DNA of 64,000 bases, taken from NCBI GenBank assembly GCA_937880755.1, contig CALGRX010000017.1, positions 186,001 through 250,000 of the forward strand, in the 5' to 3' direction. The position numbers and the translations under genes were made by a program. Below the pieces are notes generated by a model. That model was not told where the DNA came from. It was given only the letters and a program-made list of their open reading frames with translations, and ran no database searches. Shown piece by piece: positions 1 to 8,140 of this stretch. Each line of letters opens with the position of its first letter. Position 1 is the first letter of the stretch. Origin of the DNA: an uncultured Clostridia bacterium (lineage in GTDB: Bacteria; Bacillota; Clostridia; Christensenellales; UBA3700).

Positions 1-810
1 TTATTGTTGCTTAGGGAAGATATCGTATAGGTGAGTTATATTCATATCCTTAGGGATATTTTTGCCGTGTTGTCCCAGTCCGTACCACTCTCTGTGCGTG
101 CCGTGGTCGGTGGCAAAGCCCACCAAAGTGTCGTGGCTCTTCCAATTTTCTTTGACGGCGGTAGCTAGTCTATCGAAGTTGTCGCAATAGTGGTCGAGGG
201 CTCTAAGCGCAAAACGAGACTGAGGGTGAGTGATGTGCATTACCGAGTCGTGCTCTTGGTTGTACACACAGATAAAGTCGTACTTGTCCTCTTTGACTAA
301 TTCTATAGCCTTGTCCACAGCCGACCTATCGTCGGCGGTAGAGTAATAATCCATATCACGCTCTCTGAATATTTTGTCCATACTTTGACCGGCGACAGAC
401 ACGATACAAGGCTTTTTGCCCGCGCGTATCAAAGCGTCGAAAATGGTATCTATCGTCAGTACGGGTTTGACGTATTTACTTATTCCGTGTTGCTCGGGGG
501 TTGCTCCCGAATATATGCTTGCAAAGCATACGGGGGTCTTAGGCGGAATCATACTGAGCAATGGTTGTTCTCTCTTTAGATGCTTTCTCACTGACGCAAA
601 CTTGTCGTAATACTTGCGATAGATATAGTCGCCTATAGCGTCGGGGTTGTAGATGATTACTCTATCCACCTTGCCGTTTTGGCAACGAGAGGTGATATAC
701 TCTACGAGCTCGTCGATTTTGGTTGTGGCGTACTTAGGTGGCTCAACGCCCATACAAGCACAAAAAGTGCCCGTCAAAGTTGTCAGCGGGATGGTGTTGA
801 ATTGTTCCAT
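1..810 (-). CDS. Alkaline-phosphatase-fold phosphodiesterase/pyrophosphatase
   Basis: Predicted cytoplasmic metal-dependent phosphoesterase of 269 residues, type I phosphodiesterase/nucleotide pyrophosphatase group. The residues of the two-metal site can be followed: D57 in the first strand, candidate nucleophile T92 in the KTP segment followed by the SGxxPxxHGI signature (101-110), D188 and H192 in the EHDxxxH stretch, D235-H236 in the DHG turn, and H248. There is no signal peptide. It is shorter than secreted ENPP enzymes, like other bacterial cytosolic versions. It is the last gene of the luxS operon, and its start overlaps the symporter stop by one base. The substrate cannot be read from sequence; a nucleotide or sugar-phosphate diester is inference. 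Confidence 0.8.
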   Translation of the reverse strand: MEQFNTIPLTTLTGTFCACMGVEPPKYATTKIDELVEYITSRCQNGKVDRVIIYNPDAIGDYIYRKYYDKFASVRKHLKREQPLLSMIPPKTPVCFASIYSGATPEQHGISKYVKPVLTIDTIFDALIRAGKKPCIVSVAGQSMDKIFRERDMDYYSTADDRSAVDKAIELVKEDKYDFICVYNQEHDSVMHITHPQSRFALRALDHYCDNFDRLATAVKENWKSHDTLVGFATDHGTHREWYGLGQHGKNIPKDMNITHLYDIFPKQQ

Positions 811-2279
811 TAGAAAAGCTCCTTTTTGAGATTTTCGAGTTCTGCTTGCTCTTGCTCGTCAAGCGTATCGAGTTCGCCCGCGCGTTGTTTGGAGATAAAG
901 TAGGTGACCCTTTCGCTCTTGTGAGTAGTGATTTTGATTAGGAACGCTCCTACGAACGCAATGACCAAAAACGCCGAAATACATATACCGAGAATTAGTC
1001 TCATACCCTTAATCGCACCGGTAGGTTGCAAACCTTGAGTGCCGAGGCTCTCGTCGTAGCCCGTCGTTTCCAATACTAAGCCTACGAGAAATACCGCCAA
1101 GCCCGAACTAAACTTTTTGAAAAAGGTCATAGTGCTGTTGTAAGCGCCCGGGTTGCGGTCGTTGGATTTGAGCTCTGCCACGTCTACCACGTCAGGGAAG
1201 GTGAGCCATGGGATAACTTGTGCCATACCGAAGCCTAGTCCCGCAATGAGCGCAGGTAGCATCATAAGTCTTGGGTCAGGCGCGTTGGCAGGGAAACAAG
1301 CTAAGCCGATAGCACCGCCAAGGAACATTGGCACGCCGCACATAAAGATGACGGGCTTAGGTACTTTTTTGGCAATCATAATCAGTACTACCGGCATTAT
1401 AAGACCTGCACCGCCCAACATACATATGTTGACCACGGTAGGTAGTTTGAAACCGAGTACGGTAATATCCGCACCGCCTGCTATGTTGTACACGTACGTG
1501 ATGATGATTGAGGCGATTATCTCGTTGCATATAAAGCTGAATACGTACATAATCAACAGTCTTCTAAAGCATTTTAGTTTGAAGGTGTTGGTAAAGGTCT
1601 TGATAGAAAACTTGGATTTATGTTCAGGCAACGGCGTTCTTTCTTTGGTAAATATTGCCGAGCATAGTATAGGAATTGAGAACATCAAACCAAATACGAT
1701 GATTATCGTCCAAGAGAACTTTTGCGTAGACATACTTGCCGCTTTGCCGAATAGCTCGGAGCTTACGACGAATATCAACGCCGAAGCCAACATTCCGCAA
1801 GCCGTGCGGGCAAAGTTCATAAGGCTACGCTCTTTGGTGTCTTGCGAAATCTCGGAAGTAAGCGATAGATAAGGCACGTTGAAGACCGTGGATATCGTAC
1901 TATAAAAGATATGCGCAAAGATGAAGTACGCTACCTTGGCAGTTTGACTTACGATAGACGAGTGGAATGGCATAAACAGCACGAACAACGCCACGAATAT
2001 CAGTATGCCCGAAGCCAAAATATACGGACGGCGTCTGCCGAGCTTGGTACGCGTATTGTCCGATATTACGCCCATGAGAGGGTCGGATATAGCGTCCCAG
2101 ATACGAGCAAGCATCAATATCGTGCCCGCGATAGCAGGGGTGATACCTACTATATCCGTCAAAAATTTGAGGTAGAGTATGGATAGTATTGCAACGCCGC
2201 CGCTGCCGTAAATCTCACCCACCGCAAAAGCCACTTTTTCGCCAAATTTGATTTTGTCGGTCTTTACGTTACTTTTCAT
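810..2279 (-). CDS. GPH-family sugar:cation symporter (MFS)
   Basis: A 489-residue polytopic membrane protein with about 12 hydrophobic segments. The family signature after helix 2 is clear: a WDAISDPLMG stretch followed by SDNTRTKLGRRRP. This is the glycoside-pentoside-hexuronide:cation symporter family (MelB/XylP/UidB type), which imports glycosides or uronides with Na+ or H+. The C-terminus is a charged cytoplasmic tail and no EIIA-like domain is fused. Its start overlaps the luxS stop by 11 bases, so it is translated with luxS. The coupling to luxS is unusual, since no sugar-degrading enzyme lies next to it; the nearest glycosidase is the GH2 enzyme at 53.5 kb. The sugar is unknown. Confidence 0.88.
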   Translation of the reverse strand: MKSNVKTDKIKFGEKVAFAVGEIYGSGGVAILSILYLKFLTDIVGITPAIAGTILMLARIWDAISDPLMGVISDNTRTKLGRRRPYILASGILIFVALFVLFMPFHSSIVSQTAKVAYFIFAHIFYSTISTVFNVPYLSLTSEISQDTKERSLMNFARTACGMLASALIFVVSSELFGKAASMSTQKFSWTIIIVFGLMFSIPILCSAIFTKERTPLPEHKSKFSIKTFTNTFKLKCFRRLLIMYVFSFICNEIIASIIITYVYNIAGGADITVLGFKLPTVVNICMLGGAGLIMPVVLIMIAKKVPKPVIFMCGVPMFLGGAIGLACFPANAPDPRLMMLPALIAGLGFGMAQVIPWLTFPDVVDVAELKSNDRNPGAYNSTMTFFKKFSSGLAVFLVGLVLETTGYDESLGTQGLQPTGAIKGMRLILGICISAFLVIAFVGAFLIKITTHKSERVTYFISKQRAGELDTLDEQEQAELENLKKELF

Positions 2280-2709
2280 TATTTTCTCCCGTCAGTGTAT
2301 TTAGATATGCTTTTAGTTCTTTTTGTGCTTCTACAAGGTCGTGTTCAAGATAATTGCCACACTCGATAGGCTTGGTGCCGGGTACGTAGTCTAGGGTAAG
2401 GCATTTTTTGACCGCGTCAATAGTAGCGGCTTTGGCTTGTCGTTCTTCTATCCCATACAACAATAGATAGAAGCCCGTGCGACAGCCCATAGGACCGAAA
2501 TAAACGACCTTGTCCTTGATATCGCTATTGCGAATGACTACGGCAAAGAGATGCTCTATAGAGTGCAGAGCCTTGTAGCTGATATAATCACCGCCGTTAG
2601 GCTTTTTGAAACGCAAGTCGTAGGTAAATACGCCGTTTGCTTGCCCCAAGCAATAAAACCCGGGCGTCATAGCGTTGTGATCTAGTTCAAAAGATTTGAT
2701 ATTATCCAT
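2269..2709 (-). CDS. luxS: S-ribosylhomocysteine lyase LuxS
   Basis: Converts S-ribosylhomocysteine to homocysteine and DPD, the precursor of autoinducer-2, in the activated methyl cycle. At 146 residues it is close to the usual LuxS length. Visible landmarks are the N-terminal SFELDH segment, TYDLRFKKPN, the metal-binding HSIEH (H49, H53), the catalytic cysteine in GPMGCRTGFY (C76), and the third metal ligand in ECGNYLEHD (C117). First gene of a three-gene minus-strand operon with overlapping frames and a good promoter just upstream. No Pfs/MTAN nucleosidase gene is beside it. Identification is secure. Confidence 0.97.
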   Translation of the reverse strand: MDNIKSFELDHNAMTPGFYCLGQANGVFTYDLRFKKPNGGDYISYKALHSIEHLFAVVIRNSDIKDKVVYFGPMGCRTGFYLLLYGIEERQAKAATIDAVKKCLTLDYVPGTKPIECGNYLEHDLVEAQKELKAYLNTLTGENNEK

Positions 2710-2718
2710 AATAATTTT

Positions 2719-2747
2719 ATTCTATCAAACAAAGCCGTATTTTGCAA
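2719..2747 (-). promoter_or_regulatory. Promoter of the luxS operon
   Basis: On the minus strand, TTGCAA (2742-2747) and TAGAAT (2719-2724) are separated by exactly 17 bases and lie directly upstream of luxS. Vegetative sigma-A type. Confidence 0.7.
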
Positions 2748-2836
2748 TATATTTTTTTACACATACGCCCGCGCAGTCACCTTTTTACACTCGGTTGACG
2801 TTCTATTTACGTTTGCTGACGTTTGCGTGAATAATT

Positions 2837-2864
2837 TTGGCAATTAGTGCAATAATCCTATTAT
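2837..2864 (+). promoter_or_regulatory. Promoter of the ferritin-like gene
   Basis: TTGGCA, 16-base spacer, TATTAT, followed by a GGAGG ribosome binding site just before the ATG at 2884. Confidence 0.55.
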
Positions 2865-2883
2865 CAAATAAACGGAGGAATAT

Positions 2884-4143
2884 ATGAAAATCAATCCATT
2901 CAAAGAGAAACCCGTAGATATCGACAAAAGTTACGACTCTTGGAGCAAAATGAGCGCATATAGCTACGACAAAAAGACGGCTTCGCCTTACACTAAAACT
3001 CGTGTTATTCTTATGAACGGCACGGAATTTGAGGCTACTTGGTTTACGCACAACTTTCACAGGCATTGCCCCAACAACGAGATAAGAAGAGAACTAGCCA
3101 AAGTTAGACGTAGAGAACAGCAACAACAAAAAATTATCTCCTCTCTCAAACCGCTCGACGAGAGCATTTTGGAGACGACGATTAGCTACGAACAGCTAGC
3201 CATTGACCTCACGGCAATACTTGCCAAGCACGTCAAGGACGAAAACGTCAAAAACGCGCTCAACTTTGCCTTGATCGAGGACTTTGACCACCTGTACCGT
3301 TACGCCAATCTCTTGCAAATGGAGCACGGCATTAGTGCCAAGGACATAGTCAAGGACTACACCGAAATCACTCCGGGCAGACCAACCATATCCGAGCATC
3401 GCTATCCCGAGGACGATATCAAAAAGTGGATTTGCAACAATCTTGCCGACCCGTATACCAAACTCGTCGTCAGTATAATCACCGCCGCCGAGCAACAGAC
3501 TATGAACTATTATATGAACGTGGGCAATATCTATCCGTCAATTCTTGGCAGACAGCTGTATACCGAGATTGCAATGATAGAGGAGCAACACGTATCGCAA
3601 TACGGCGGTCTTATCGACACTACGACAAGCTGGCTCGAGTGTTGGCTCATGCACGAGTACGTCGAGTGCTATCTATATTATAGTTGCTACGAAGACGAAA
3701 CCGACGCTACTATCAAGGAGCTGTGGCACCAATTCTATCTCGAAGAGTGCGGACACTTGCAGAGAGTTGCCGAGCTGTTGTACAAATACGAGGGCAAGCC
3801 TTGGCAATCGGTATTTACCTGCGGAGGCGACTTCCCGCAACTGCTCAAGTTTGAAGGCAATATCGACTATATTCAAGACGTACTCAAAAATACCGTCACC
3901 ATTACCGCCGATAGAGAAGGCTTTATCAGAGTGGAAGACCTCACCGAAGACAGCGACTTTTATCGCTACAACAGTATGGTCAACAAAAATCTCGGCAAGG
4001 TTGCGAGCCACGTCGTGATAGAGCAATATATCAAAAAGTACGGCAAAGACTACCGTAGCGAGCGTAGCAAAAACCCTGTCGCCGAGTTGACGGATAGGAC
4101 TAAGGACAACGTTGATTTAGCAAGAGTATCAACAAATCAATGA
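2884..4143 (+). CDS. Ferritin-like (di-iron carboxylate fold) protein of unknown function
   Basis: A 419-residue soluble protein. Its middle has the spaced Glu/His pattern of ferritin-like four-helix bundles: E132xxxH136, E203, EEQH at 233-236, E258 and EECGH at 287-291. That spacing suggests two stacked half-bundles and a di-metal site. The N-terminal 90 residues are charged and probably helical, and the C-terminal 60 residues are polar. No transmembrane or signal segment is visible. It stands alone between its own promoter and a strong terminator. Related proteins include rubrerythrin-like and manganese-catalase-like enzymes, but I do not recognise a named family. Fold assignment is moderately sure; function is unknown. 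Confidence 0.6.
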   Translation: MKINPFKEKPVDIDKSYDSWSKMSAYSYDKKTASPYTKTRVILMNGTEFEATWFTHNFHRHCPNNEIRRELAKVRRREQQQQKIISSLKPLDESILETTISYEQLAIDLTAILAKHVKDENVKNALNFALIEDFDHLYRYANLLQMEHGISAKDIVKDYTEITPGRPTISEHRYPEDDIKKWICNNLADPYTKLVVSIITAAEQQTMNYYMNVGNIYPSILGRQLYTEIAMIEEQHVSQYGGLIDTTTSWLECWLMHEYVECYLYYSCYEDETDATIKELWHQFYLEECGHLQRVAELLYKYEGKPWQSVFTCGGDFPQLLKFEGNIDYIQDVLKNTVTITADREGFIRVEDLTEDSDFYRYNSMVNKNLGKVASHVVIEQYIKKYGKDYRSERSKNPVAELTDRTKDNVDLARVSTNQ

Positions 4144-4150
4144 TATACGA

Positions 4151-4190
4151 AAATAAATAGAAACGGTTATCAACCGTTTCTATTTATTTT
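4151..4190. terminator. Strong bidirectional terminator
   Basis: Perfect 18-bp stem (4151-4168 with 4072+100 to 4189, i.e. 4172-4189) and a 3-base loop. The outer AT-rich arms supply U-runs in both directions. It ends the ferritin-like gene, and the right arm overlaps the end of the broken minus-strand gene. Confidence 0.85.
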
Positions 4191-4350
4191 GGGATTTTAT
4201 TCGCCATAGCAAATTTATCAAAGTTGCCATACCCACCGAGATAAAAACAAACATTGCTTTGTCTAATTATTGAATTAAATAGTAGCAACATATTTTTCCA
4301 TCATTTGGTCGTTCAATATAATCTGTATGACCGCAAAAAGTAATAATCAC
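4184..4350 (-). pseudogene. Remnant of a SLOG-like protein (CGH / GGYGxFD motifs)
   Basis: Reading the minus strand from a GTG at 4348-4350, with a GAGGA ribosome binding site just upstream, gives MIITFCGHTDYIERP and then an in-frame stop. About 20 codons later another frame reads VCFYLGGYGNFDKFA before ending at 4184. The N-terminal CGH-D and the GGYGNFD motif are the two hallmarks of a short family of Firmicutes Rossmann/SLOG-type nucleotide-binding proteins, normally much longer than what is left. The middle has shifted frame and the C-terminal half is gone. The remnant ends inside the terminator hairpin. I recognise the motifs, not a name. Confidence 0.6.
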
Positions 4351-4400
4351 GTTGTTCCTCAATATAAATAATAGCAAAATACTGAGCTAAAATCAAGAAA

Positions 4401-4458
4401 AATACTAAATATTCGCTTAGTATTTTACCTTATTGATATAACTATAATACTACTAAGC
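4401..4458 (+). promoter_or_regulatory. Promoter with palindromic operator candidates for the HTH gene
   Basis: A TATAAT box lies at 4443-4448. GCTTAGTA (4415-4422), in the -35 area, is matched by its reverse complement TACTAAGC at 4451-4458. A second pair, AATACTAA (4401-4408) and TTAGTATT (4417-4424), overlaps it. Sites on both sides of the -10 suit autoregulation by the HTH protein encoded next. Confidence 0.55.
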
Positions 4459-4484
4459 CAAAGTTTATTATTTTGGAGGAGAGT

Positions 4485-4724
4485 ATGACTATTGCCGAGG
4501 CGTTGTCCAAGAGACTAATTGCGTTTATGGAAGAGAGAAATATGACGGGGTATAGATTGTCTATGTTGTCGGGAGTCAATCAAACTACCATTGCCGACAT
4601 CAAGAAGATGAGGAATACGGCAGTCAACGTCCGCATTATCTTTGAGTTGTGTCAGGGGTTGGGTATTGATTTGGCGGAGTTTTTCTCCGATCCCGTTTTC
4701 AACAACGACAATATCATAGATTGA
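4485..4724 (+). CDS. Small XRE/Cro-type HTH regulator
   Basis: 79-residue protein that is essentially a single helix-turn-helix DNA-binding domain (roughly residues 5-68), with the typical LSGVNQTTIADIK recognition region and a following LCQGLGIDLAEFF helix. No sensor domain is present. The ATG at 4485 is preferred to the TTG at 4473, because GGAGGA sits just in front of it and the TTG would lie inside that site. It is followed by a strong terminator, so it is a single-gene unit. Probably a repressor that binds the TTAGTA palindromes in its own promoter. Likely accessory DNA. Confidence 0.85.
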   Translation: MTIAEALSKRLIAFMEERNMTGYRLSMLSGVNQTTIADIKKMRNTAVNVRIIFELCQGLGIDLAEFFSDPVFNNDNIID

Positions 4725-4750
4725 GTGTATAGCAAGACTATTGCAAACAA

Positions 4751-4783
4751 AATCGAGTGGCATCATACCACTCGATTTTTTTA
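4751..4783 (+). terminator. Terminator of the HTH gene
   Basis: Perfect 10-bp stem AATCGAGTGG/CCACTCGATT followed by a run of seven T. Confidence 0.85.
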
Positions 4784-4798
4784 AGTAATATCCAAAAC

Positions 4799-5014
4799 TC
4801 AATACGTGTCGTCAAAAATCATCAATCGATCTTCTTTGCAAAGCACAGTACCATTGCTCTCGGACCTAGGGGTGCGCCTATGATAGGGGAGAGTAAAGGC
4901 TGTATTATTCCCGACCATAAGGAGTTTTCCGTCCTTTAGGATAATAGCCCCTACACGAATATTGATAATGCCATTCTCACATTGCACCGACATGTCCCTA
5001 TTTATACGTTTCAC
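4799..5014 (-). pseudogene. N-terminal fragment of a NUDIX hydrolase
   Basis: The first 45 residues match the start of many Firmicutes NUDIX proteins: NRDM near the start, then INIRVGAIILKDGKLLMV, the first two beta strands. After this the reading turns into unrelated sequence and stops at 71 residues. The GGRV turn and the GX5EX7REUXEE NUDIX box are absent. Upstream on the minus strand are a GGAGGTG ribosome binding site and a promoter. The first plausible start after that site reads ATA, so the start codon may also be lost. Best read as a truncated, non-functional remnant. Confidence 0.65.
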
Positions 5015-5042
5015 CTCCGAATTGCTGTTTATTGTCCAACAT

Positions 5043-5070
5043 TATAGCATGTCCACTAGACAATGCAACT
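5043..5070 (-). promoter_or_regulatory. Promoter of the broken NUDIX gene
   Basis: On the minus strand TTGCAT, 16-base spacer, TATAAT. An ATTGTC...GACAAT inverted pair brackets the -10 and could be an operator. Coordinates are approximate within a few bases. Confidence 0.5.
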
Positions 5071-5222
5071 GTAAAAACAACTTTGGTATCATAAATACAA
5101 CATTCCGATATAACTTATGATGTTTGAGAAATGATAATAAGCTAAATTGAATTATGAGGCTACTAAATATATTTGTGGATTTTCCAATAGTTATATGGGA
5201 TTAGAAAATAGAATAACGTATT

Positions 5223-6128
5223 TTATTGTCTAATAAAATTCCCAATCTCTTTCCACGCAACTTTACTTTCCCTAAGGAAGGGAGCAAAATATTGAAAATC
5301 GTGAAAAAGTCCGTCGTATATGGAGAGCGTTACGTTGTTATCGTGTTTTTCTAAGGCAGACTTCAGTGTAATGCTATCGGATAAATCAGTTTCGTAACTT
5401 CCTACTTGAATGAATACAGGCGGAAAGTCTTTATATTCAAGATATACGGGAGAAAGATATGGCTCAAAAGGGCAAGCGTCGCCAACGTAAGAGCTCTTTT
5501 TCCTTAAATAGTGACCGTAATCCTCGTAACTTTGATTTTTAGGTAGAGAATACATTGGGTCTTTGTGGCAATTAAATTCATACGAGTCGCCCGTTAGCGC
5601 AAGGTCGACGTAGGGGGATATACATATAAGTTTCTTTGGCATTTTGTAGCCGTTGCTTTGCAACTTATGACAAGTCGACGTCATTAGATTAGCCCCGAAA
5701 CTATCGCCAATCATAATCGTGTTGTCAAAATCAATTATCTTTTCTAGTCTAACGCAAGCGTCATAACAAATATCGTGCAATGCAGGATAAACGTAATCGG
5801 GATTGGGCACGTAATCGATACTATACACTATTGCATCGGTGAGTTTTGCTAGTTTTTCGGCTACTTTATGATATAAGTTGCTCATAGGTTGGCATGGACC
5901 GCCACCGTGAAAAAAAATGATATTGATATTGCTCTTAGAGTATTTGTACGACAACTTCTCGATACTATACCTTTCATCGCCGGTCAAAACTTCAAGACAA
6001 AAATTTTTAGGATTATATCGATTATTTTTTAGTTTAATGTTATTGGATAGAGAAATATGATTTTTTCTATATTTGTAGGTATATGCTTTGATACCCAATC
6101 TTGTGAGGCAGGTAAGCAACGAGGTCAT
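5223..6128 (-). CDS. Alpha/beta hydrolase, HSL-type esterase
   Basis: 301-residue predicted esterase/lipase of the hormone-sensitive-lipase (acetyl-hydrolase) group. The oxyanion motif HGGG is at 74-77, the nucleophile elbow GDSFG at 141-145 (S143), and the acid and histidine are expected near D251 and H276 in the GLFHDF turn. The N-terminal 40 residues contain a short hydrophobic stretch and then basic sequence, so weak membrane association is possible. It overlaps the kinase-like gene upstream by four bases (ATGA), so the two are one translational unit. The acyl substrate is unknown. Confidence 0.8.
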   Translation of the reverse strand: MTSLLTCLTRLGIKAYTYKYRKNHISLSNNIKLKNNRYNPKNFCLEVLTGDERYSIEKLSYKYSKSNINIIFFHGGGPCQPMSNLYHKVAEKLAKLTDAIVYSIDYVPNPDYVYPALHDICYDACVRLEKIIDFDNTIMIGDSFGANLMTSTCHKLQSNGYKMPKKLICISPYVDLALTGDSYEFNCHKDPMYSLPKNQSYEDYGHYLRKKSSYVGDACPFEPYLSPVYLEYKDFPPVFIQVGSYETDLSDSITLKSALEKHDNNVTLSIYDGLFHDFQYFAPFLRESKVAWKEIGNFIRQ

Positions 6129-7069
6129 AATGATTTTACGACCTTATTCATATTTTTGACAAGCGGATTCATAATCACGTTGACAAGTACGCCCGACTTA
6201 ATGTAGCAATATACCTCGTTCCATAGACCGTAAAACGCAAGTTTTTCTTGGCAATATTTACTTGCACCGTATTTTTCAATATACGTTTGGCTGAGTTTGA
6301 ATCTTTTACCCGTTAGATTGTCGAATTGAAATAGGTCATACTCTCTATCGGCATACATCGTATTGAGAGGATCGATAAATGCAGACAGTTTACCATTGTC
6401 AATAAATATATTTGCTAGGTTAAGGTCGCCGTGTATAAGGCAAGCCTCGCTCACTTCTTCACCAAATATAACGTCAAAACAAGTCCACGCTTTTTCCATA
6501 GCTTGCATTATCTTATTGCTCAATTGATTATCGGAGTGCAACTCTCTTGCTTTTTCAAGTATGGCTATGGCAAATTCTCTATAAAAATCCAACCACGTGT
6601 CGTATGTTGCATTAGAAATACTGCCAAACTTATCGCTTTTGACTTGATGTATTTGGTGCAGAGCCGTAGTTACGTCATCGGCGAATTGCATGCGTTTTTT
6701 CTTGCTTGCGAGTAAAAATCCAAAACTAGTAAATGCGTTCTTACCTGCTACTTTAGTCATAGCATACATATCTAACGGGATATCATTATCGGCTTTTCGA
6801 GCGAACAAGACTTTTGGGAAGGGGATAGGACAGTTTTTGGATAGAATATCGAGTGAAGCGATTTCATTGTCGAGCATATCGGTTGCTCTTAGGAATTTGA
6901 TGACCAATTCGTCGTTAGAAGTATTGACAAGATAAGCCATACCAAACGAACCACCGCCAAGGCATTTGATTTTTGCGACGTCAAAACCTTGCTCTCGTGC
7001 TATGATTTTGATATATTTCTCGGCATCGTATTTTGTTATTTTTATTGGAATAATTCTTTCAACTTTCAT
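6125..7069 (-). CDS. Aminoglycoside-phosphotransferase-family kinase
   Basis: 314-residue small-molecule kinase of the APH/choline kinase superfamily. Visible features are a glycine-rich loop GGGSFG (38-43), the ATP-binding lysine in VIKFL (about K58), the Brenner motif HGDLNLAN (213-220) with catalytic D215 and N220, and the metal-binding FIDP (D233). Family members phosphorylate hydroxyls of aminoglycosides, macrolides, thioribose, choline or homoserine; which applies here cannot be told. It is coupled by a 4-base overlap to the esterase and has its own promoter. A drug-inactivating role is possible but is inference. Confidence 0.8.
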   Translation of the reverse strand: MKVERIIPIKITKYDAEKYIKIIAREQGFDVAKIKCLGGGSFGMAYLVNTSNDELVIKFLRATDMLDNEIASLDILSKNCPIPFPKVLFARKADNDIPLDMYAMTKVAGKNAFTSFGFLLASKKKRMQFADDVTTALHQIHQVKSDKFGSISNATYDTWLDFYREFAIAILEKARELHSDNQLSNKIMQAMEKAWTCFDVIFGEEVSEACLIHGDLNLANIFIDNGKLSAFIDPLNTMYADREYDLFQFDNLTGKRFKLSQTYIEKYGASKYCQEKLAFYGLWNEVYCYIKSGVLVNVIMNPLVKNMNKVVKSL

Positions 7070-7076
7070 AACGTCA

Positions 7077-7110
7077 CCTCTATAATTTCATTATAATAGA
7101 GTTTAGCGAC
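7077..7110 (-). promoter_or_regulatory. Promoter region of the kinase-esterase pair
   Basis: Minus strand shows a TATAAT-type -10 within a near-palindrome (CTCTA...TAGAG arms around 7080-7103) just ahead of an AGGTGA ribosome binding site. The palindrome is a candidate operator, possibly for the adjacent AraC protein. Confidence 0.4.
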
Positions 7111-7152
7111 CTCCGCAATATCCTGTGATTACCATTATGTGTCCAAAATTTA

Positions 7153-8100
7153 CTATACAAGTTGCTTCAATTCAATGGGAGTCATGCCATAATATTTTTT
7201 GAATTGCTTATAGAATCCCGACGTGTTTTTGTACCCGACGGCTTGTGCAATATCGTCGATACGTATATTATCAAATATCATTTGACTTGCCCTTTGCATG
7301 CGAATTTCCGTCAGCAAATCACTAAAAGATTTGTTAGTTTTTTGGTTGATAATTCTACTCAAGTATGATTTGTTATAGCCTAGACTTTTCGCCAGATTGT
7401 CTAGGGTGGCATTCTCCATATTTGCATATATGTATTGCGTAATTTTTTCCAAAAAAATGCTATCAATATTTTTACTTCTTACCAATTCAACGAACAATAA
7501 GGCAAGATAATTTTCTATAGTTACGTTAATCAAGTCGTCACTAGCAAAACTCTCTTTTAATGTTTTGAATAATAAATATTCCGTTTCGATGCTCACGTTA
7601 CGTATCATTGTGATTGGCTCATCAAAGTGTGCGTTCACGTTAATATGATTAAAGACGTCAATAGGTATTACTATTTTTATAATGACGTCCTTTTCGGTGC
7701 TTGGCATTATAGCGTGCTTTATTTGAGGGGATAGAATGCACAAGTCGCCTTGATTCATTATTATTTTTTTGTCGTCGATTAGTTGTATGCACTTGCCTTT
7801 ATTTACAAATATCAGTTCATAGAACGTATGCGAATGAATATATGGAATTTGACTCGTGGTATGCTTGCGAACGTGCAGTCCTTCATCTTTGCGTATAGGA
7901 ATTATAGGGAAGCGAACAACGCCGTCTTCCGTTTCTAGCGGATTGATATTTTGCTCAATAAGATCAAAAGCCTTTGCTAAAATTTCATCGGCATTAGCAA
8001 ACTCATATTTGATAGTCTCAATAAGTTTTTCTCTTGATTTTGCAACCTTTTCATCTTCTATTTCGTGATTATTTAGTATGGCAAATATTGTTTCATTCAT
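7153..8100 (-). CDS. AraC-family regulator with N-terminal cupin domain
   Basis: 315-residue transcription factor. About residues 65-160 form a cupin-like sensor (HTHTFYELIFVNKGKC-type sheet) and the last 100 residues carry two helix-turn-helix motifs ending in the conserved VGYKNTSGFYKQFKKYYGMTP pattern. The first 60 residues are an extra helical segment. AraC proteins with this layout usually sense a sugar or small effector and activate a neighbouring operon; the downstream kinase-esterase pair, same strand, is the obvious candidate. No ligand can be inferred. Confidence 0.88.
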   Translation of the reverse strand: MNETIFAILNNHEIEDEKVAKSREKLIETIKYEFANADEILAKAFDLIEQNINPLETEDGVVRFPIIPIRKDEGLHVRKHTTSQIPYIHSHTFYELIFVNKGKCIQLIDDKKIIMNQGDLCILSPQIKHAIMPSTEKDVIIKIVIPIDVFNHINVNAHFDEPITMIRNVSIETEYLLFKTLKESFASDDLINVTIENYLALLFVELVRSKNIDSIFLEKITQYIYANMENATLDNLAKSLGYNKSYLSRIINQKTNKSFSDLLTEIRMQRASQMIFDNIRIDDIAQAVGYKNTSGFYKQFKKYYGMTPIELKQLV

Positions 8101-8140
8101 ATATTTAGTATAGCATACACTTTTCTATATTTCAATATTG

